From ZC4RG30 sp039917615 (lineage in GTDB: Bacteria; Pseudomonadota; Gammaproteobacteria; Steroidobacterales; Steroidobacteraceae): DNA of 64,000 bases. Under the pieces are notes generated by a model, which was not told the DNA's origin, did no database searches, and was given only the letters and a program-made list of their open reading frames with translations. The stretch spans positions 1 to 64,000 of the forward strand of contig JBDSJD010000038.1 of the NCBI GenBank assembly GCA_039917615.1, read 5' to 3'. The position numbers and the translations under genes were made by a program. Each line of letters opens with the position of its first letter. Position 1 is the stretch's first letter. Positions 63,560-64,000 of this stretch are shown here, in pieces.

Positions 63560-64000
63560 GGTCGCTCCCGCACCCAGGCCGGTACATGCCGCCAGCCATT
63601 GCAGAGCGCGGCATCGAGCTCGCGAAAGCGCGGTTCGTATTCCTCAACGCATCGCCAGAAGCGATCTGAATGATTCATGTGCCGCGTATGCGCAAGCTCG
63701 TGGCATAGCAGGTAACGCACCACCTCTGGCGGCTGGAACAGCAGTGCCAGGTTCAGCGAAATCACGCCCCGCGAGGAACAGCTGCCCCAGCGTGTGCGCT
63801 GGCAGCGCACACTCAGCTCCCTGAACTTGAAACCGTGCTGTGCAGCCAGGGCTTCGAGCATGGGACTCAGCGTCAGTTCGGCGCGACGAGCCAGCCAGCG
63901 CAGCAGGCAGCGCCGCTGCTGTTCCCGTGTGCCGTTGCCCCGCAGTTCCAGCACCTTGCCGACCTCCCGCAGGCGCAGAGCGCCACTGCCGCAAGCCAGG
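63556..64000 (-). CDS. YgjP-type zinc metalloprotease, 5' end outside window
   Basis: The frame runs past the window end. Conserved RTRWGSCSSRGVISLNLAL and zinc motif CHELAHTRHMNHSDRFW (HExxH plus downstream His). The stop overlaps the kynA start (ATGA). Substrate unknown; some family members act near restriction systems. Confidence 0.88.
   Translation of the reverse strand, partial: LACGSGALRLREVGKVLELRGNGTREQQRRCLLRWLARRAELTLSPMLEALAAQHGFKFRELSVRCQRTRWGSCSSRGVISLNLALLFQPPEVVRYLLCHELAHTRHMNHSDRFWRCVEEYEPRFRELDAALCNGWRHVPAWVRERP

Overview
The window looks like a chromosomal segment of a high-GC gammaproteobacterium, probably near the Steroidobacter/Xanthomonas side of the class. The basis is protein style and gene order: tRNA-Val-thrS-infC-rpmI-rplT-pheS-pheT-ihfA-merR-tRNA-Pro; uvrC-pgsA-tRNA-Gly-tRNA-Cys ... 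tRNA-Leu followed by a complete ccmABCDEFGHI cluster; and purB ... nudJ-mnmA. The placement is an inference from memory of these families, not a search.

Left third (1-20 kb, accessory). An IS21-type terminus with four 23-bp-spaced repeats cuts a GNAT acetyltransferase gene. It is followed by a GFA-family gene with integron-cassette-like borders, a BAAT-type hydrolase and arsC. Next is a glycan-use block: GH95 fucosidase on +, and on - an operon of Gfo/Idh/MocA oxidoreductase, UxaA-type altronate dehydratase and GH78 rhamnosidase, plus a secreted amidohydrolase on +. An orphan DUF3649-PepSY-DUF3325 membrane trio follows. An accessory patch (15.6-20 kb) holds a membrane protein of unknown function, a zinc-ribbon microprotein, an IS3-family element with recognisable ends and a 3-bp target duplication inside a TonB-C-like gene, and a two-gene unit of unknown function next to tRNA-Pro.

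Middle (20-34 kb, core). Translation genes run on the - strand from tRNA-Val to merR, followed by a haem lipoprotein. infC appears to start with ATA, and thrS starts 8 nt after the tRNA-Val CCA end with no Shine-Dalgarno sequence. Then come uvrB, a TTG-started aspartate aminotransferase, tRNA-Asn, two unknown genes and an AraC-MGMT fusion protein.

Right part (33.5-64 kb). A PQQ/haem c dehydrogenase lies directly downstream of the cytochrome c maturation operon that would make its haem attachment possible. A Phd/PIN toxin-antitoxin pair sits on the opposite strand between tRNA-Cys and tRNA-Leu of the conserved pgsA tRNA cluster. Beyond are uvrC, class II DAHP synthase, a PhoP/PhoQ-like system with a PepSY gene just upstream, mazG, a NUDIX gene, fumC, purB, nudJ, mnmA, acnA, a HAD phosphatase, msrPQ, kynA and a truncated YgjP-type metalloprotease.

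The most interesting cross-window signal is start-codon use. ccmB and uvrC both lack any ATG/GTG/TTG that would give a full-length protein, and both have a CTG overlapping the preceding stop codon (CTGA). A third gene (33557-34174) may do the same, and infC in the same window starts with ATA. IF3 is the factor that proofreads start codons.
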